Shown: piece by piece, positions 1 through 11,900 of the stretch | Numbering within the stretch: position 1 is the first letter of the stretch | Layout of the letters: every line of letters starts with the position of its first letter | NCBI GenBank assembly: GCA_039024435.1 | Contig: JBCCQH010000095.1 | Location: 1 to 32,052 of the forward strand | From: JBCCQH01 sp039024435 | GTDB taxonomy: Bacteria; Bacteroidota; Bacteroidia; J057; JADKCL01 | Reading direction: 5' to 3' | Length of the DNA stretch: 32,052 nt | Position numbers and translations under genes: made by a program | The notes under the pieces: model-generated | Database searches by the model: none | Told to the model about the DNA's origin: nothing | What the model saw: only the letters and a program-made list of their open reading frames with translations

Positions 1-3000
1 CCGTGGATCGTATGCGCAAAGTCCAGGCCCTGCACCTTCTCCTCCCCAATCTCCTGCCGCGCCCGCGAACCGTGCAAATAATAAAACGCCTTCTCGTCCC
101 GGTCCCAATTGACCGCATTGGTCGACGTTTGCACCAGCGCCAGCCGGTTCGCCGCATCGTAGAAATACCGGTGCAGCCATTGGTCCGCCTCTCCCTCCTG
201 GAAAGCGAAATAGTTTATATTTCCCGAAATCAAATCGTATTCGTAGCGCAGCCGCTTGTAGCCCTGCCCGTAAGCCTGCAACTCATGGAACGCGTGTACC
301 AACTCCGAAACATTGCCGTGCTCGTCGTAGGAATAATGACAGAGGTAATCGTACGGACCACTGCCTGAGTTGCGCCGCGCCGTCGCCGAAACCCGATTGC
401 GCAGATTGTCCGGCGCAAAAGCCGGGACCGCAAACGGACTCGCGTCGTACCAGGTATAGGTAATGTCCCGCGTGGCCGTTGCCGCGCCCAAGATCGTGTT
501 CCGATCCGCCGCATCCAGGATAAAACTGTGGCTGAACAAAGCGTTGCCCGAAGCAATCGCATTGTCCATCTCCCCCACTTCCGTGGGGCGGCTCAAGAAA
601 TCGTACTGGGTGTAGGTGTACTTTTGCTGCGCATCGTTCTGGCGGGCATCCTGGGCAAAAATCGCCCGGCCCAAGTGGTCGTACCACACCTGACTGCGCC
701 CCTTGTCCGGGGTCACACTCTCCCGTACCCCCAGCAGCGAATTGTACCGGTAGCGCGTGCGCAACCCGTGTCCCGGATCGACCGGCGTGCTCGGCTTCGC
801 CGAGCCACTCACGAAGTGCGCCGCGTAAGCCGTCCGGTAGGCGTCCGCCCCCGCGAGGGTCGACGGATCGCGGATCACTTCCGTTCCCTCCGGCGGAATC
901 GTCGCCTGCAAAGCCCCCGAATTGTCCCGGTAGTACAGCGTGTACTGGTATTCCGCCTCGTCGTGGATGCGTTCAAAACGCTCTCCCGGCGCTTCCAGGC
1001 ACCTCGCCACGTAGCGCTCCCGGAAATTGCGCCGCACCGAGTCCCGGTAAGCCTCGTACCGCACCTCCGCCCGGAAAACCGCCAGGTCCATTTGCTCCTG
1101 CGCACACGGATCCGGACCCGCAGGCTGCGGAATCCCGTTGCACAACCGGAGCTCCGCCGCATCTGCCGCAATCGGGCCCGCATCGACGATTTGCTGCAAG
1201 CGCACCGCCCAGGGCAAGGCAACCGTGTCGCCCACCGCAACCACAAACGTATCCACTTCCGGGGAAGCATCCTGATAGGTCCGGTACGTACCCGGCAATA
1301 CCGCCACCCGATTGGCATTGCCGGCCGAACAAGTCGCCTGAAAATCCGCGTACTGAACCGCGGTCAAACTGAAATTTTGTACCTCATTCGCGTAGGTCGC
1401 AAACAGATCCCAGAAATTGCCCGTCGCCGCCAGGGTATAAGGCGTCGCCGCCTCAAAATCGGTGACCAGGCCCGCCATCTGCGCACAATCGATGCAGCAA
1501 TCCTCACTCACCTCCCGGATCATGATCTGATCCAGCCCAAAATCATTGCCCGTTTCGCTGAGCATGTAGTTGCGGATGGTCAACTTGATCGCCCAAGGAT
1601 CCGCCGGATTGGCGCCCGGATCGGGATTGTTCGGAGCCGTCCAGAAGTACTCCACGTATTTCCAGCGGCCCGGATCTTTCGGGACAATCGCCGGCGCAAA
1701 AGCGTTCTGGTAATCGGGGGTCCCCCCCGTGGCCGTAAACGATTCCAGCAACACGTCGAGGGAAGGATCGTACTTGTTGCGGTGCTTGATCAGGTCCTTG
1801 CCTGCCACGTCCCACAGATTGATCACCCGGTAACTGATCTGATAGGTTTTGCCCGGGATTACCCCGCCCGGCACCACCGGACTGCCAAAGGAATACACGT
1901 CATAGGTAGCCCCCGAAGGCGGCGGCGTCTGCCCGTAAGTCGTGTAGCCCCCCGTGAGACCGTACTCGCCCCGCATGAGCAGGAAATGTCCATTGACGTC
2001 CGGGAACAACGCCGAACCCGTCACCGGAAACGCACTCGGATCCGCCATGCAGTCCGCCCCGTTGCCGATGCCCCACAGGCCATTGTCCTGGATATTCGGA
2101 GCCACGCAGGCAAAGTTGTAGGGGCAATTCGCCGTGCCGCAACTTCCATTGCAGAAATTGGGCGCAGCTTGCGCCACCTGATTCGTGCAACTACCGGGCA
2201 GATAAGCTTCCGTGGTTGCATTGAAAGCCCCACCAAAGTGCCGGTATTCACCCACCGCCCCCTGCGGCTCAAAATCGTCCCAATAAAGGGTGTCGCTCAC
2301 CCCGCCACAGCCCGCATCGGTAAAGGGAACCGGATCGTCAAACTGCATGGGCATCCCGAGCAGAAGGTGCGAGCACAAACCATTGGCCGTCACCACCGAG
2401 CCATAATAATGCGTGATGACGTCCGCGAAACTGAAGAAAGTTACCCCCTGGCTGGGGCTCAAATAGCCCGGTCCGGAGGGCGTATTGGCGGCGCCGAGTG
2501 GATTGTTGACGTCACAGCCGGCGGCGCAAACGCCCTGCAGATCGTCCAGGACATCTTGCTGGTTCACTCCGCTGGACAAAGCATCACAGTCCGCCAACTG
2601 GATCGCCCAGTAGTCGCGGTAAGCCGCACATTGCGTGCTGCAATTCTGCGTGAGCGCCCCATTTGCGAGGTTGCTGATGTCCTGGGCCAGGGTGCCCGAA
2701 TTGACATCGATTCCATTGACATTGCTGAAATCCGGGTGGAGCCGGTCTTTGGTGTCCCAATTCGTCGATCCGCAGATGATATTGCTGCCCGGCTTGCGCA
2801 CCTGGTTCACGCAGGGATGGTAGGCGTGGAAATAATAATCCAGCATCCGCTGGCGGAAGGAGAAAAACAGGCGCTTGTAATTGTCCCATTCCGCATCCTG
2901 GGTGGCCGGATTGCTCCCCAGCACCAAAGAAGGACAGCCCGCCGGATTCCCCGGACAGTTCGTCGCGATCACCGCCACCTGGGGCAAGTTGTAGGTCGTC

Positions 3001-5918
3001 CCCTGAATCGTGGCAAAATTCGTCCAGGCATTGTCCCAATAGGTCCGCTGGGGCGTGCCCGGGGCAAAGATGCCCCCCGTTTGCGACAGGGGATCGCTTG
3101 CCGCGGGATTGGTGTAGTCGAGCGGTACCGTTCCGCCCCCGTAAGTGTCAATGGCCAGCAGATTCTCCCCGTAACTGTGCTCGGCATCCAAACCGCTGCA
3201 CCATTGCCAGTAGCAATATTCCGGATGGTAGGGCACCAGCGCCTGGGCCCAGCTTGCCTCCCAGTTCTGAATGAAGTCCTCCAGCGACAGCAAAGCCGGC
3301 GATACACCGTTGACCTGGGCCGGATTCCCCAGGGCATCCACGTAGCCTCCAACCGGGGACTTGAAAGGGAAACTGAGCGTCGTGATGTTCCCGGTTGCCG
3401 GATTGACCTGCCCCAAACAAAGGTCTCCGGCAAACACATTGATTCCGTCGGTCGCCAAATAGTTGCCGCCCGCGATCTGCCAACCCGCGTACTGCCCGCC
3501 GGGCGAAACATCGTTCAGCATAGCATTGTACAACGCCTCGCACCAATCGGCCGCGCAATCGGCACGGCACAGCTCCTCCAAGTCAGGATCGGTGTACTGG
3601 GCCGGCGGCGGCGAAGGACAATCGGCACACCCCAAGTTGCAACCAGCCGTGTCCACATTTTCCATCTCCTCCAACAGGAAATCAGCAAGGCCTTTAAGAC
3701 AGATGTTGTTCGCCAAAAAATGCTCGGTGTACGCCGCGATGGCCGCTTCATTGACCTTGAGGCGCTTGATCGCAGTGTACTTGCCCACGGTCAGATCCCC
3801 AAAAAATTCGTCGTAGGTCGTATTGGGCAGCAGCAGGTCACCGTCGGGCGTACACTGCCCGTCCAGCTCCGGTCCACTGATCGTGATCGAAACCGGACCG
3901 TCCTTGAGCACATCGTTGCCGCAGTCGTCGAGGACCGTGATTTCCAAATCGTAGATGCAATCGTAGCAGCCCCCCGGCACACAGAGATCAAATAGCTGGT
4001 GGTCGTCCACCTGGTACTCAAAATTGTGGCGCCCCGCACTGGTCACCAGGAATTCAGTCACGCTGAGCAGCGTGCCTTCTTCCAGGTTTTTCTCATTGCG
4101 GCGCAGCAAGTCCTTGCGCAGAGCCGTCCGCACAATATTGCTGTCCAGCGCGATCAAGCTGGCCGGAGAAACACCGGCCAGTGCGGTCGCGATCACCTCC
4201 CCCGAGCCATCCAGGTAACTCACGCTCACCTGCCCGTTTGCGTCGACCACCAGGTTTTTGCGGTAATGCGCCGCAAATCCGACCTCCGAACCAAACAACT
4301 TGTCCAGGTCTTCCTGCTCGGCCGAACCGTAAAAATACCGGGTTTCGTGGCCGCTGCCCAGGTGGTGGTCCGGACCGACCGTGCTTTGGCTGGCGATCCG
4401 TCCGGTGGCGTCCGGGGTGAAAGTCGTCTGCACGAAGGGATAGCCTCCGGCGTCCGGCAGGTGCGCCTGGGCCGCCCAGTGCTGGTGCGTCGCGTCCACC
4501 GTGTAGTTCCCCCCACCAAAGTAACCGCTGTAAGAAGCAGAGCTGTAGTAATATCCTGCGCCCCGGGAACTGCCGAAAGCCTCGCTTTGGGTTGCGCACA
4601 CCCCGGGATTGTCCCGGTCAAAATCGTTGCGGTCGTACCGCCCCCCACCGGTATCCTCGTTGAAGAAGTCAAAGTAGCGCAGCTTGGGCGCGTGCAACAA
4701 TGCCGGCGCCGGCAATGCCTGCACCGCCGGCCGCCCCTGGTGATCGTAGTAAGATTCGCCCACCACCGCCGTGCTGTCCGCATTGTTTTTGCTGACCTGC
4801 TGGCGCTGGCGCAAAGTCCCGTCCAGGAACGCTACCGATCCCATGCGCACCCCGTCCTCCACGTAGGTCGCGCTGAACTGCCAGTTCAAGTCCCGTTCCT
4901 CCCCAAAAATCCGTTCCGCGTGCTCCCCGATTAAATTGCTGTCGTCGATAAAGCCGATGATGTCCGCAATGGTCCCCCGGCCGTCGCCGTCGGTATCGTA
5001 TTGGTCGCTGGTCCAGCGGGTGGGCACCCGGTGCAAGGTCAGCCCATCCCAGACGTGGCGGATCGCCCGGATGCGGTAGATGATGTAGCCCGCCTCGTAC
5101 ATCAGCGGGATCCGGTAAAAGTTAAACGGGGTCGCTACCCGCGTCGCATTGTTCCGGAAATCGTACGCCAAGGCTGTGCTGTAATTGAACAGCGGATCGT
5201 CCACCGCATTCACAAAAGTCCACTCCAACTCGTATTCTTCCGCCCCTTCCACAAATTCCCAGCGCACCTCCATTTCCCCGATGTCATTCATCCGCTTGTG
5301 CTCCAAATCGAGGTTTTCCGCCACTCCGCTCACCGGACTGAACATCCCATCGTCCTGGCGCTGCCGATCCACCACGATGCGGCTTTCCAGGTAGACGTGC
5401 TGCGGCGTGACCCCCACCGGAACATTCCCGGAAATGGTCACCTGCTGGATCTCCACGATGGCATAGTGTACGCCATCCCGAACCCGGAGGTCGCGGATCC
5501 GCTCGTTGCTGCTGCCGCCCGCCGGATCGTAATTGACCACCAGGGTTTCGGTCCCGGTGCTCTGGTTGAAAAACCGGTCAAATGCGGTGTAGCGGACCAC
5601 CACCGTGGCCGTAAAATCGCCTTCCACCACCAGGCTGCTCCGGTCGATCCCCAGTTCGAGTTCTCCCTGGCTTTGGCGGACCGCGTAGCCGTCCAGCCAG
5701 TTGGGATTGTTCAGGCCCGTAGGGAAGAGATCGTCCTGGGTGTAGACGAATGCATTGGGAGCAATCTGGCTGCCGGCCAGGCGGCTGTTGAACTCAATCC
5801 GGCCGGCCTGCAGGGAAAGTGCCAGCCCACAGAGCGCGAGCACAAACGCGGTTCCCCAGCGCAGCAAAGCGGAAAAATTGCGCGGAATATTCATGGTAAT
5901 CGGTGAATGCTTGGTCAT
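1..5918 (-). CDS. Giant secreted RHS/YD-repeat protein, 3' end outside window
   Basis: The frame is open from an ATG at 5918 to the left edge, giving at least 1972 residues with no stop, so the C-terminus is missing. An in-frame ATG at 5894 (Met9, MNIPRNFSALLRWG...) gives a tidier signal peptide and may be the true start. The hydrophobic signal core is around residues 20-37. Residues 40-300 are beta-rich. From about 370 a segment with FLDGTLRQRQQVSKNN and YYDHQGRPAVQ resembles the N-terminal region of Bacteroidota RHS proteins. The middle, from about 645 to 1600, is cysteine-rich (CVPGGCYDC and others) and includes a jelly-roll-like segment near 1400-1470. YD repeats appear from about 1715 (YRYNSLLGVRES, YDFLSRPTEVGE, YSYDEHGNVSEL, YFYDAANRLALV). 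It is the last gene seen of a three-gene operon, 10 bases after the previous stop. Family knowledge: RHS repeats form a hollow shell around a C-terminal domain. Whether a toxin follows cannot be seen. Confidence 0.88.
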   Translation of the reverse strand, partial: MTKHSPITMNIPRNFSALLRWGTAFVLALCGLALSLQAGRIEFNSRLAGSQIAPNAFVYTQDDLFPTGLNNPNWLDGYAVRQSQGELELGIDRSSLVVEGDFTATVVVRYTAFDRFFNQSTGTETLVVNYDPAGGSSNERIRDLRVRDGVHYAIVEIQQVTISGNVPVGVTPQHVYLESRIVVDRQRQDDGMFSPVSGVAENLDLEHKRMNDIGEMEVRWEFVEGAEEYELEWTFVNAVDDPLFNYSTALAYDFRNNATRVATPFNFYRIPLMYEAGYIIYRIRAIRHVWDGLTLHRVPTRWTSDQYDTDGDGRGTIADIIGFIDDSNLIGEHAERIFGEERDLNWQFSATYVEDGVRMGSVAFLDGTLRQRQQVSKNNADSTAVVGESYYDHQGRPAVQALPAPALLHAPKLRYFDFFNEDTGGGRYDRNDFDRDNPGVCATQSEAFGSSRGAGYYYSSASYSGYFGGGNYTVDATHQHWAAQAHLPDAGGYPFVQTTFTPDATGRIASQSTVGPDHHLGSGHETRYFYGSAEQEDLDKLFGSEVGFAAHYRKNLVVDANGQVSVSYLDGSGEVIATALAGVSPASLIALDSNIVRTALRKDLLRRNEKNLEEGTLLSVTEFLVTSAGRHNFEYQVDDHQLFDLCVPGGCYDCIYDLEITVLDDCGNDVLKDGPVSITISGPELDGQCTPDGDLLLPNTTYDEFFGDLTVGKYTAIKRLKVNEAAIAAYTEHFLANNICLKGLADFLLEEMENVDTAGCNLGCADCPSPPPAQYTDPDLEELCRADCAADWCEALYNAMLNDVSPGGQYAGWQIAGGNYLATDGINVFAGDLCLGQVNPATGNITTLSFPFKSPVGGYVDALGNPAQVNGVSPALLSLEDFIQNWEASWAQALVPYHPEYCYWQWCSGLDAEHSYGENLLAIDTYGGGTVPLDYTNPAASDPLSQTGGIFAPGTPQRTYWDNAWTNFATIQGTTYNLPQVAVIATNCPGNPAGCPSLVLGSNPATQDAEWDNYKRLFFSFRQRMLDYYFHAYHPCVNQVRKPGSNIICGSTNWDTKDRLHPDFSNVNGIDVNSGTLAQDISNLANGALTQNCSTQCAAYRDYWAIQLADCDALSSGVNQQDVLDDLQGVCAAGCDVNNPLGAANTPSGPGYLSPSQGVTFFSFADVITHYYGSVVTANGLCSHLLLGMPMQFDDPVPFTDAGCGGVSDTLYWDDFEPQGAVGEYRHFGGAFNATTEAYLPGSCTNQVAQAAPNFCNGSCGTANCPYNFACVAPNIQDNGLWGIGNGADCMADPSAFPVTGSALFPDVNGHFLLMRGEYGLTGGYTTYGQTPPPSGATYDVYSFGSPVVPGGVIPGKTYQISYRVINLWDVAGKDLIKHRNKYDPSLDVLLESFTATGGTPDYQNAFAPAIVPKDPGRWKYVEYFWTAPNNPDPGANPADPWAIKLTIRNYMLSETGNDFGLDQIMIREVSEDCCIDCAQMAGLVTDFEAATPYTLAATGNFWDLFATYANEVQNFSLTAVQYADFQATCSAGNANRVAVLPGTYRTYQDASPEVDTFVVAVGDTVALPWAVRLQQIVDAGPIAADAAELRLCNGIPQPAGPDPCAQEQMDLAVFRAEVRYEAYRDSVRRNFRERYVARCLEAPGERFERIHDEAEYQYTLYYRDNSGALQATIPPEGTEVIRDPSTLAGADAYRTAYAAHFVSGSAKPSTPVDPGHGLRTRYRYNSLLGVRESVTPDKGRSQVWYDHLGRAIFAQDARQNDAQQKYTYTQYDFLSRPTEVGEMDNAIASGNALFSHSFILDAADRNTILGAATATRDITYTWYDASPFAVPAFAPDNLRNRVSATARRNSGSGPYDYLCHYSYDEHGNVSELVHAFHELQAYGQGYKRLRYEYDLISGNINYFAFQEGEADQWLHRYFYDAANRLALVQTSTNAVNWDRDEKAFYYLHGSRARQEIGEEKVQGLDFAHTIH

Positions 5919-5928
5919 GGCCGTAAAA

Positions 5929-8900
5929 TCAATTGAAGCTTACTTTTCTCAGGCTGGTGCGGGATTCCTGTACCGTGTGGATCCCGCGCTCGGTTTCTTT
6001 CTTTACCCGGATCAACGCGCCATCCTCGTCGTACTCGTAGAAGGTGGCGTAGTGATTGGCGTCCAGTTCGGCCATCAGCCGACGGTTGTAGGGATGGTAC
6101 ACGTAGCTCTTCACGATGGCATCTTTCGGGGAAATGCGCACATCGTCGAAATAGACCGGGCCTTGCGCCGGACCGGTATTCGCAAAGCGCACGAATACAT
6201 TCAGGGGACCATTGGCCCCGAGCGGCAGATCCGGCACGGCAAATTCATGCTCTATGCGCTGCCAGCCGTCGATCATGGTGCCCTTGCTGCCGATGGTTTC
6301 CGTGGCTCCGACGGCGTTGCCGTCTCCATCGGTGAAGTAGAGCAGCATGCGGCTGCGGTCGGCCCGCAACGGAGGAATGTCGCTTCCGGTGTCCTCCTGC
6401 CGGGTCCAGGCCAGCAAGACGTAATCGCCCGCCGTCGGCTCAAATAGATCCAACCGATCATCCCAGCCGGTGACGTACTCCTGGTTGCCATTCAGGCCGC
6501 CCCCGCTGCTTTGCGCGAAAACCTCGCTGCGTACCGTCGGGAAGTTCCCCTCCACTTTCAGGCTGCGGAATCCAGAATGGGCGGCGTCGGTGGACATTTG
6601 CCCGGAATACTGAACGAAGTCCCAATGGAACAATTCACACTGATTCGCGGTGGCGTCCCGCAGTACGTAATCCTCAAACCCATCAAACGCCAGTTGCCGG
6701 TACTCCGCATTTTGGCCCATGGCTGCCACCAGGCTTTGGTCGTAGCCCAAGATGGCACCGGCGTAGGTCACGATGGGATCGCTGCTCTCCACTTCGAGGC
6801 CGCGGGGGTGGAATTCTTCCGCTTGCTGGGTGTATTGCCAGCGTGCATTGGGGGTTCCGGCAAATGGATTCCCCGCATCTTTATCGCCGTACCAGCGCTG
6901 GACCCCACTGCTGTACCGCCAAAACGGCACGAAATCCGCCAGGACGCCGTCCTCCCGCAGCCGCGGCCGATTCGCGTCCACGTAAGCGCGGTCCTCCAGG
7001 AAGGCGTGGGTGCGCAAGGCCCGCCAGTGGCCCCGCAACCCCTGTACCCAGGGATTGACCACATCGCCCACGCTATCACAAGCGGTTGTATTCGGAAAGC
7101 GGGTATTGCCGCTGGAACACAGGGCCGGATTGGGCCAGGAGATCGGCCCGTAAACCACCGGCGTGGGCATCGCCGGACAATTCAATTCGAAGCTCACCAA
7201 CGAACGGTTCGGATCGTTCGGATCCGGCACCACCGCCAGATTGCTCAGAAAAAGATTGCCATTCGGACAGGGCACGGTGAGGTTCAGCGGGATCGTCTGA
7301 TTGAAAAATAGGTTTCCGTCGCAGTCATAAAACTCCAGGATCAGCGCCGCACTCGCCGGTGGCGTAACCACCCCTTCGTAATTGTACCCGCAGCCCACGC
7401 CCACCGGATAGCCAAAGGTATTCGCGGAATTGGCCAGCGGACCCAACAGATCCAACCAACTGCACCCCGCCACGCCGGGATAATCCGGATTCAGGAGCAT
7501 CTTCCAATCATCGCTGAATTCCGCCGCCGCGCTGGACAGCACCCAATCTTTTTGCGCATTTACGTCTAGAACATTGTTGACCAGGGGCGAATTTTCCAGG
7601 AATTGCACCGAGCCGGCCGCGGTTCCCGCCAGATTGCGCTGGATCGAGCGGATGATCTTGAGGTCAAACTGGGCGCCAGTGGAATTTCCGCTGTTGACCT
7701 GATTGCCCGCGCGGTCCACCAGGTAGAGGTTATTGCCCGCAATATGGCTCACCCAGTACGGTCCCAGGTACAGCCCGATTCCGTTGCGCTTCAGCAGCAC
7801 CTCGTCCCCCACCGCGAAATGAACCGCATCGCTGCCCGCGTTGATCGCCGCACCATTTCCCGGATCAAACTCCAAGCCCGTTTTCTGGTATTCCAGCCGG
7901 GGATACGCCAGTCCCATCCCACCATAGATCCAGTGGGCGGGATAGATCAGGTCGTAAATCGGCTGTTTGTATTCGTTCCAGGTCCGGGAAAGCAGGACCT
8001 GTCCAGTTTCCGAATCGTAGGCCAAGTGCTCGGTCGGAATCTGGGCCTGGCGGTCGTACTGCACGATTTTTTCCAGGATGGCGGAGCGGTCGATGACTTT
8101 GGTGGCCACCGCCGAGCGGAAACGGGTCCGCTCCAAGGTCAGGCCCGGAATGCTCGACACGATGGGTGCCGGAGCATTGGGCTGAAAGTCGATCTGGGCC
8201 CGCAAGTCCACCGCCACCGAGGCGGTTTTGTATTCACGCATGTCGGTCACCATGTCCAGGGTCAGGCCCATCTCCGCTTCAGCCACGGTCCCATCCGGCC
8301 GGATCACCAGCACACGGTTGTCGAGGGTGTCCCGCAGCTCACCGCGGGTCCGGTAGAAGTAGCGGGTTCCGCTGATCTCCCGCGCCACCAGCTTGTGGGG
8401 CGGAGCATTCGGATCGGGTTCTGGATAGGCAAATATCGCCTTGGGCTTGCCGTGCATATCGTTGCGCTCCACCACAAAACCTTCGGCGGCGGTCATGAAG
8501 TCGGTCATGCCGGCTTTGAAGAAAGCGGGGATGAAGCGACTGGTCGAGCGCCGTTTGCGGGGTCCGGTATCGCGGACCCGAGTGGGAAAATCTTTGGCGG
8601 TATAGAACTCGTGGACCGCGTATCCGGTGGCATTTTTGCGCACGTTGGCGTGGGGGAGATTGCGCACAGTGATCTGGCGGTAACCCACGGTGGGGGCAGG
8701 AAACATGGATTCCCCCAACGGTTCTTCCTGCAGAAAACGCTCGTCGGCGGCCAGGAAATTGCTTTGCTCGTAGCGCACCGGCTGGCGGAAGGGATTTTCA
8801 TCGCCGCCAATGATGGGCTCGTAGGCCGCCACCCCGGAACTGATCCGGCGGGTCATATCTGCATCGGGTTGGTTCAGATCCGGAATCGCCTCGGCAACCG

Positions 8901-11900
8901 TGTACTCGTAGATCTTCCCGTAACGGAAATCGGTCCCGGTTGTCCCGGTCATTTCGTCCCAATTGTCGTACATCAGGATCCGCTTCACCCGGTGGCCTCC
9001 GCCGTACTTGACCCGATTGGGATCGGGTAGGCGAATGAAACTCTGCGTCTTGTCGATGTTCTGCCCGTATTTCTGCTGGTTGTACATCCAGCGGTTGCGG
9101 GAAGAAAAGACCAGAAAAATATCCCGGAAAAAGCCCAACATGCCCCGCATTGCGCCTTCAAAACCGGCTTGGGCTGGATCGTAGGCCGTGCTCCCCCGGT
9201 AGACCAGGTGATTTTGTTGCAGCACCATCTGGTCCCAGGTCGCCTTGGCGATGGGGTGGACCTGCAGGCCGCTGCCTTGGTCCTGGTCCTGCACCGATTC
9301 CAGGCGGACCTTGATCCAACCGCGGGTGTAGGCTCCGTTGCCATTCACCGAAGCATTGTCCAGACCAGCGACGATGCGGCCATCCGCCCGTTCCAGCTCG
9401 GCGTAACCCCGCACAAATTCCTCGTGCTCCCCGGGACGCGGGGCCCAGGCCAGGGCATTCCATTCTACCAGACAGCGGAAGTAGAGGTATTGGCCCAGAT
9501 CGTGGATGTAATCCTGGTAGAAGCGCTCATCGTCCCGGTCATCCCCCGTCCGCTGGGGGATCGGTTCCTCCAGGTCAAAGTACAAATAGGAATACTGCGC
9601 GTTGCTGGCCGGATCGTAGAGGATACTGCGTGCGCTGGCGGTGGCATCGTCAGGGAGATTGCTCAGTCCAGTGATGGTCATCATCCGCATGGCGCGCCGG
9701 TTCTGCACGTGGGCGTAGTCGTCGGCCTCGTATTCCACTTCCATGCGCCCTCCGCTGGGGAGGTCCACCGCAGTCAGGCACCAAGCCGAGGCATAGCTGT
9801 CCACCAATGCCTTGTCCTGAACCACGTAGGGATAGTCGACGTTTTTGAGTTCGTCCTGGTTGTTGCTCAGCGAAGGCGTGTACATTCCCCAGCGGTCATT
9901 TTCCTGGGGATTGTAGGCCGGATTCAACCCTCCGTAGTGGAAGACGTAGTTGTTCATCTTGCCCTTGGTGGAGTTGTAATGGGTAAAATAGATTCGCTTC
10001 AGCGTCAGTTTGCCGCCTTGATTTGCCAGTTCATTTTCCTGGGCACTGGCCGGGCTGTTGTCGTTGTTCGGGACACTCGGACACAGCGAGTAGTCGTACT
10101 CAAAATGGACCGACTGGATCGGGACCGGGGCCTGCCCGGTGGGCGGATTCAGGTATTCCCGCCGGGCAAACAGGTCGATGCGATTCAACTTGCGCAAGTT
10201 CATATTGGGATCGATTCCGCCGTGCTCCCCCATCACGCCGTGGCCATCCTTCCGATCCGAAAGCACAAAGAAGGCCACGTAATCGCGGGATTCAATCGAG
10301 TGCAGGTACCAAATTTCCTTTTCGCCGTAGCTGTAGCTGGCTTGGTCGTCGGTGGGATCGCCCCGCAGGCCGGGATTGTGCTTCGCCCGCCATTGCTCGT
10401 AAGGCGCCCGCCAGCGGTAGCTCGCCTGATCCCGGCTATAATTGAACTTGACGTAGCTGCCGATGTCATCTCCGCTGGGACCATCGCCGGTGCGGTCTTC
10501 GTAATCCGACGAAAGGTAGGCGGTGAGCAAATAGCTGTGGGCATACGGATCGACTTCAGTTTCATCGATAAAGCCGTCCTGCCCGGCGGGCTCAATCGCC
10601 TGCGCCGTAGCATTGTAATAGCTTACGTAATCGATCTCGCCCCCATTGTAGGGCAGGGCGGTGGCATTCAGGGCGGATTTTCCCACACTGAAGCTCACAT
10701 CCTTTTGCACCCGGTTGTAGGCAGGGATGCCGTAGACGTAGCGGTTGCCGCCCTCCCCGAGCACGGTAAATTCCGAGGGATGGTGGTCTTTGCGGCCCGC
10801 CGCCGCATCGGCACGATTCAAGGTTGTCGCACTGGCGAGATTGCCGTTCACCGCGTAGGATTGGAGGGTTTTTTCCAAACCGCCGACCGCCGCTTCCCGG
10901 GCGGCCAGGACCGAAATTGCCGCATTGCCGGGCCGGCGCTGGTCGCGCAGTACGGGCGCATTCACCGGAACTGCATCCGCCGCCGCGTCCGAGAGGCCGG
11001 TGGTCCAGGCCGCTTGGGCGCTCACCCCGAGGGCCCCGCTCAAGCGCGGGCGCACCGGATCCAGTCCCCCTCGCTCGGCGAAGAAATCCGAATCCATTTG
11101 CACCTGCTCCCCCAGCATACGGAAAGTCGCCGGCTGATAGAGCGCCGATGCGGGATTGGCCTCGACGTAGTTCACCTTAGGCAGGAGTTCGTTCTGGTCG
11201 ATCCACTTGCCATTGCCGCCCGACATGAGGGCGGGCATCCAGTCCAGTCCCACGACATTGTTGCTGCCGACATTGGTCTGCAGGCCCGCATTCAGTACAC
11301 CATTGCTGCTGATGGTATTCGCCCGATCAAAAACCGCTCCCACGTCGCCCCGGTAGGCCCGAAATGCCCCCGCGACGCCTTGCCCACTCACCGCGTAGGT
11401 ATCGTAGGTCAGATTGGTGAGCGGCAGATGCGGCGTTTCCTTGCGCAGTCCGCCGTCATTTTCCCGAACAAAATCGAGGGAAGCCTCCCGGTCATCCTTC
11501 CCCTTGTGGAGGTTCAAATAACCGTAGGCAGACGAGGTGATGTTGTTTTTTTGGAATTCTTGCTGGGAATAGAATCCCGTGATCACCAAATCATTGTTCG
11601 AGATCCATCCCGGCAAGCCTTTGAAACCCTGGACCCGAAAGCTGGTAGAAATCGTGCGCATCGGGAAGTCGGTGCCCGGTGTGTAGGTCGGATGGGCCAA
11701 CTGCACCCCCTGCGACCAGGAAGGCAAATTCAGGCGGCGGTCGCCGCTCTTAAAGGCTTGGTTTTTCGCGGCGGTGAGGTTCAGTTGCCGCAGGCCGCTG
11801 CGCGAGTTGATTGCGGTCGTCAGGCTTAAATTTTGTCCCAAAGCCAGCTTTTTGCGCTTTTCTCCCAGGCCGCTGAATCCGAATTGCGGACGCACCGCCG

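Noticed and set aside
528..3995. Very long plus-strand open frame (1155 codons) opposite the RHS gene
   Set aside because: Arg/His/Pro/Val-rich without domain signs; a codon-bias shadow of the minus-strand RHS gene, whose translation shows a signal peptide and YD repeats.
9169..11829. Plus-strand open frame (886 codons) opposite the 2204-residue protein
   Set aside because: Antisense shadow; the minus strand has a coherent SpvB/RHS protein. The frame at 7603-9030 is the same kind of artefact.
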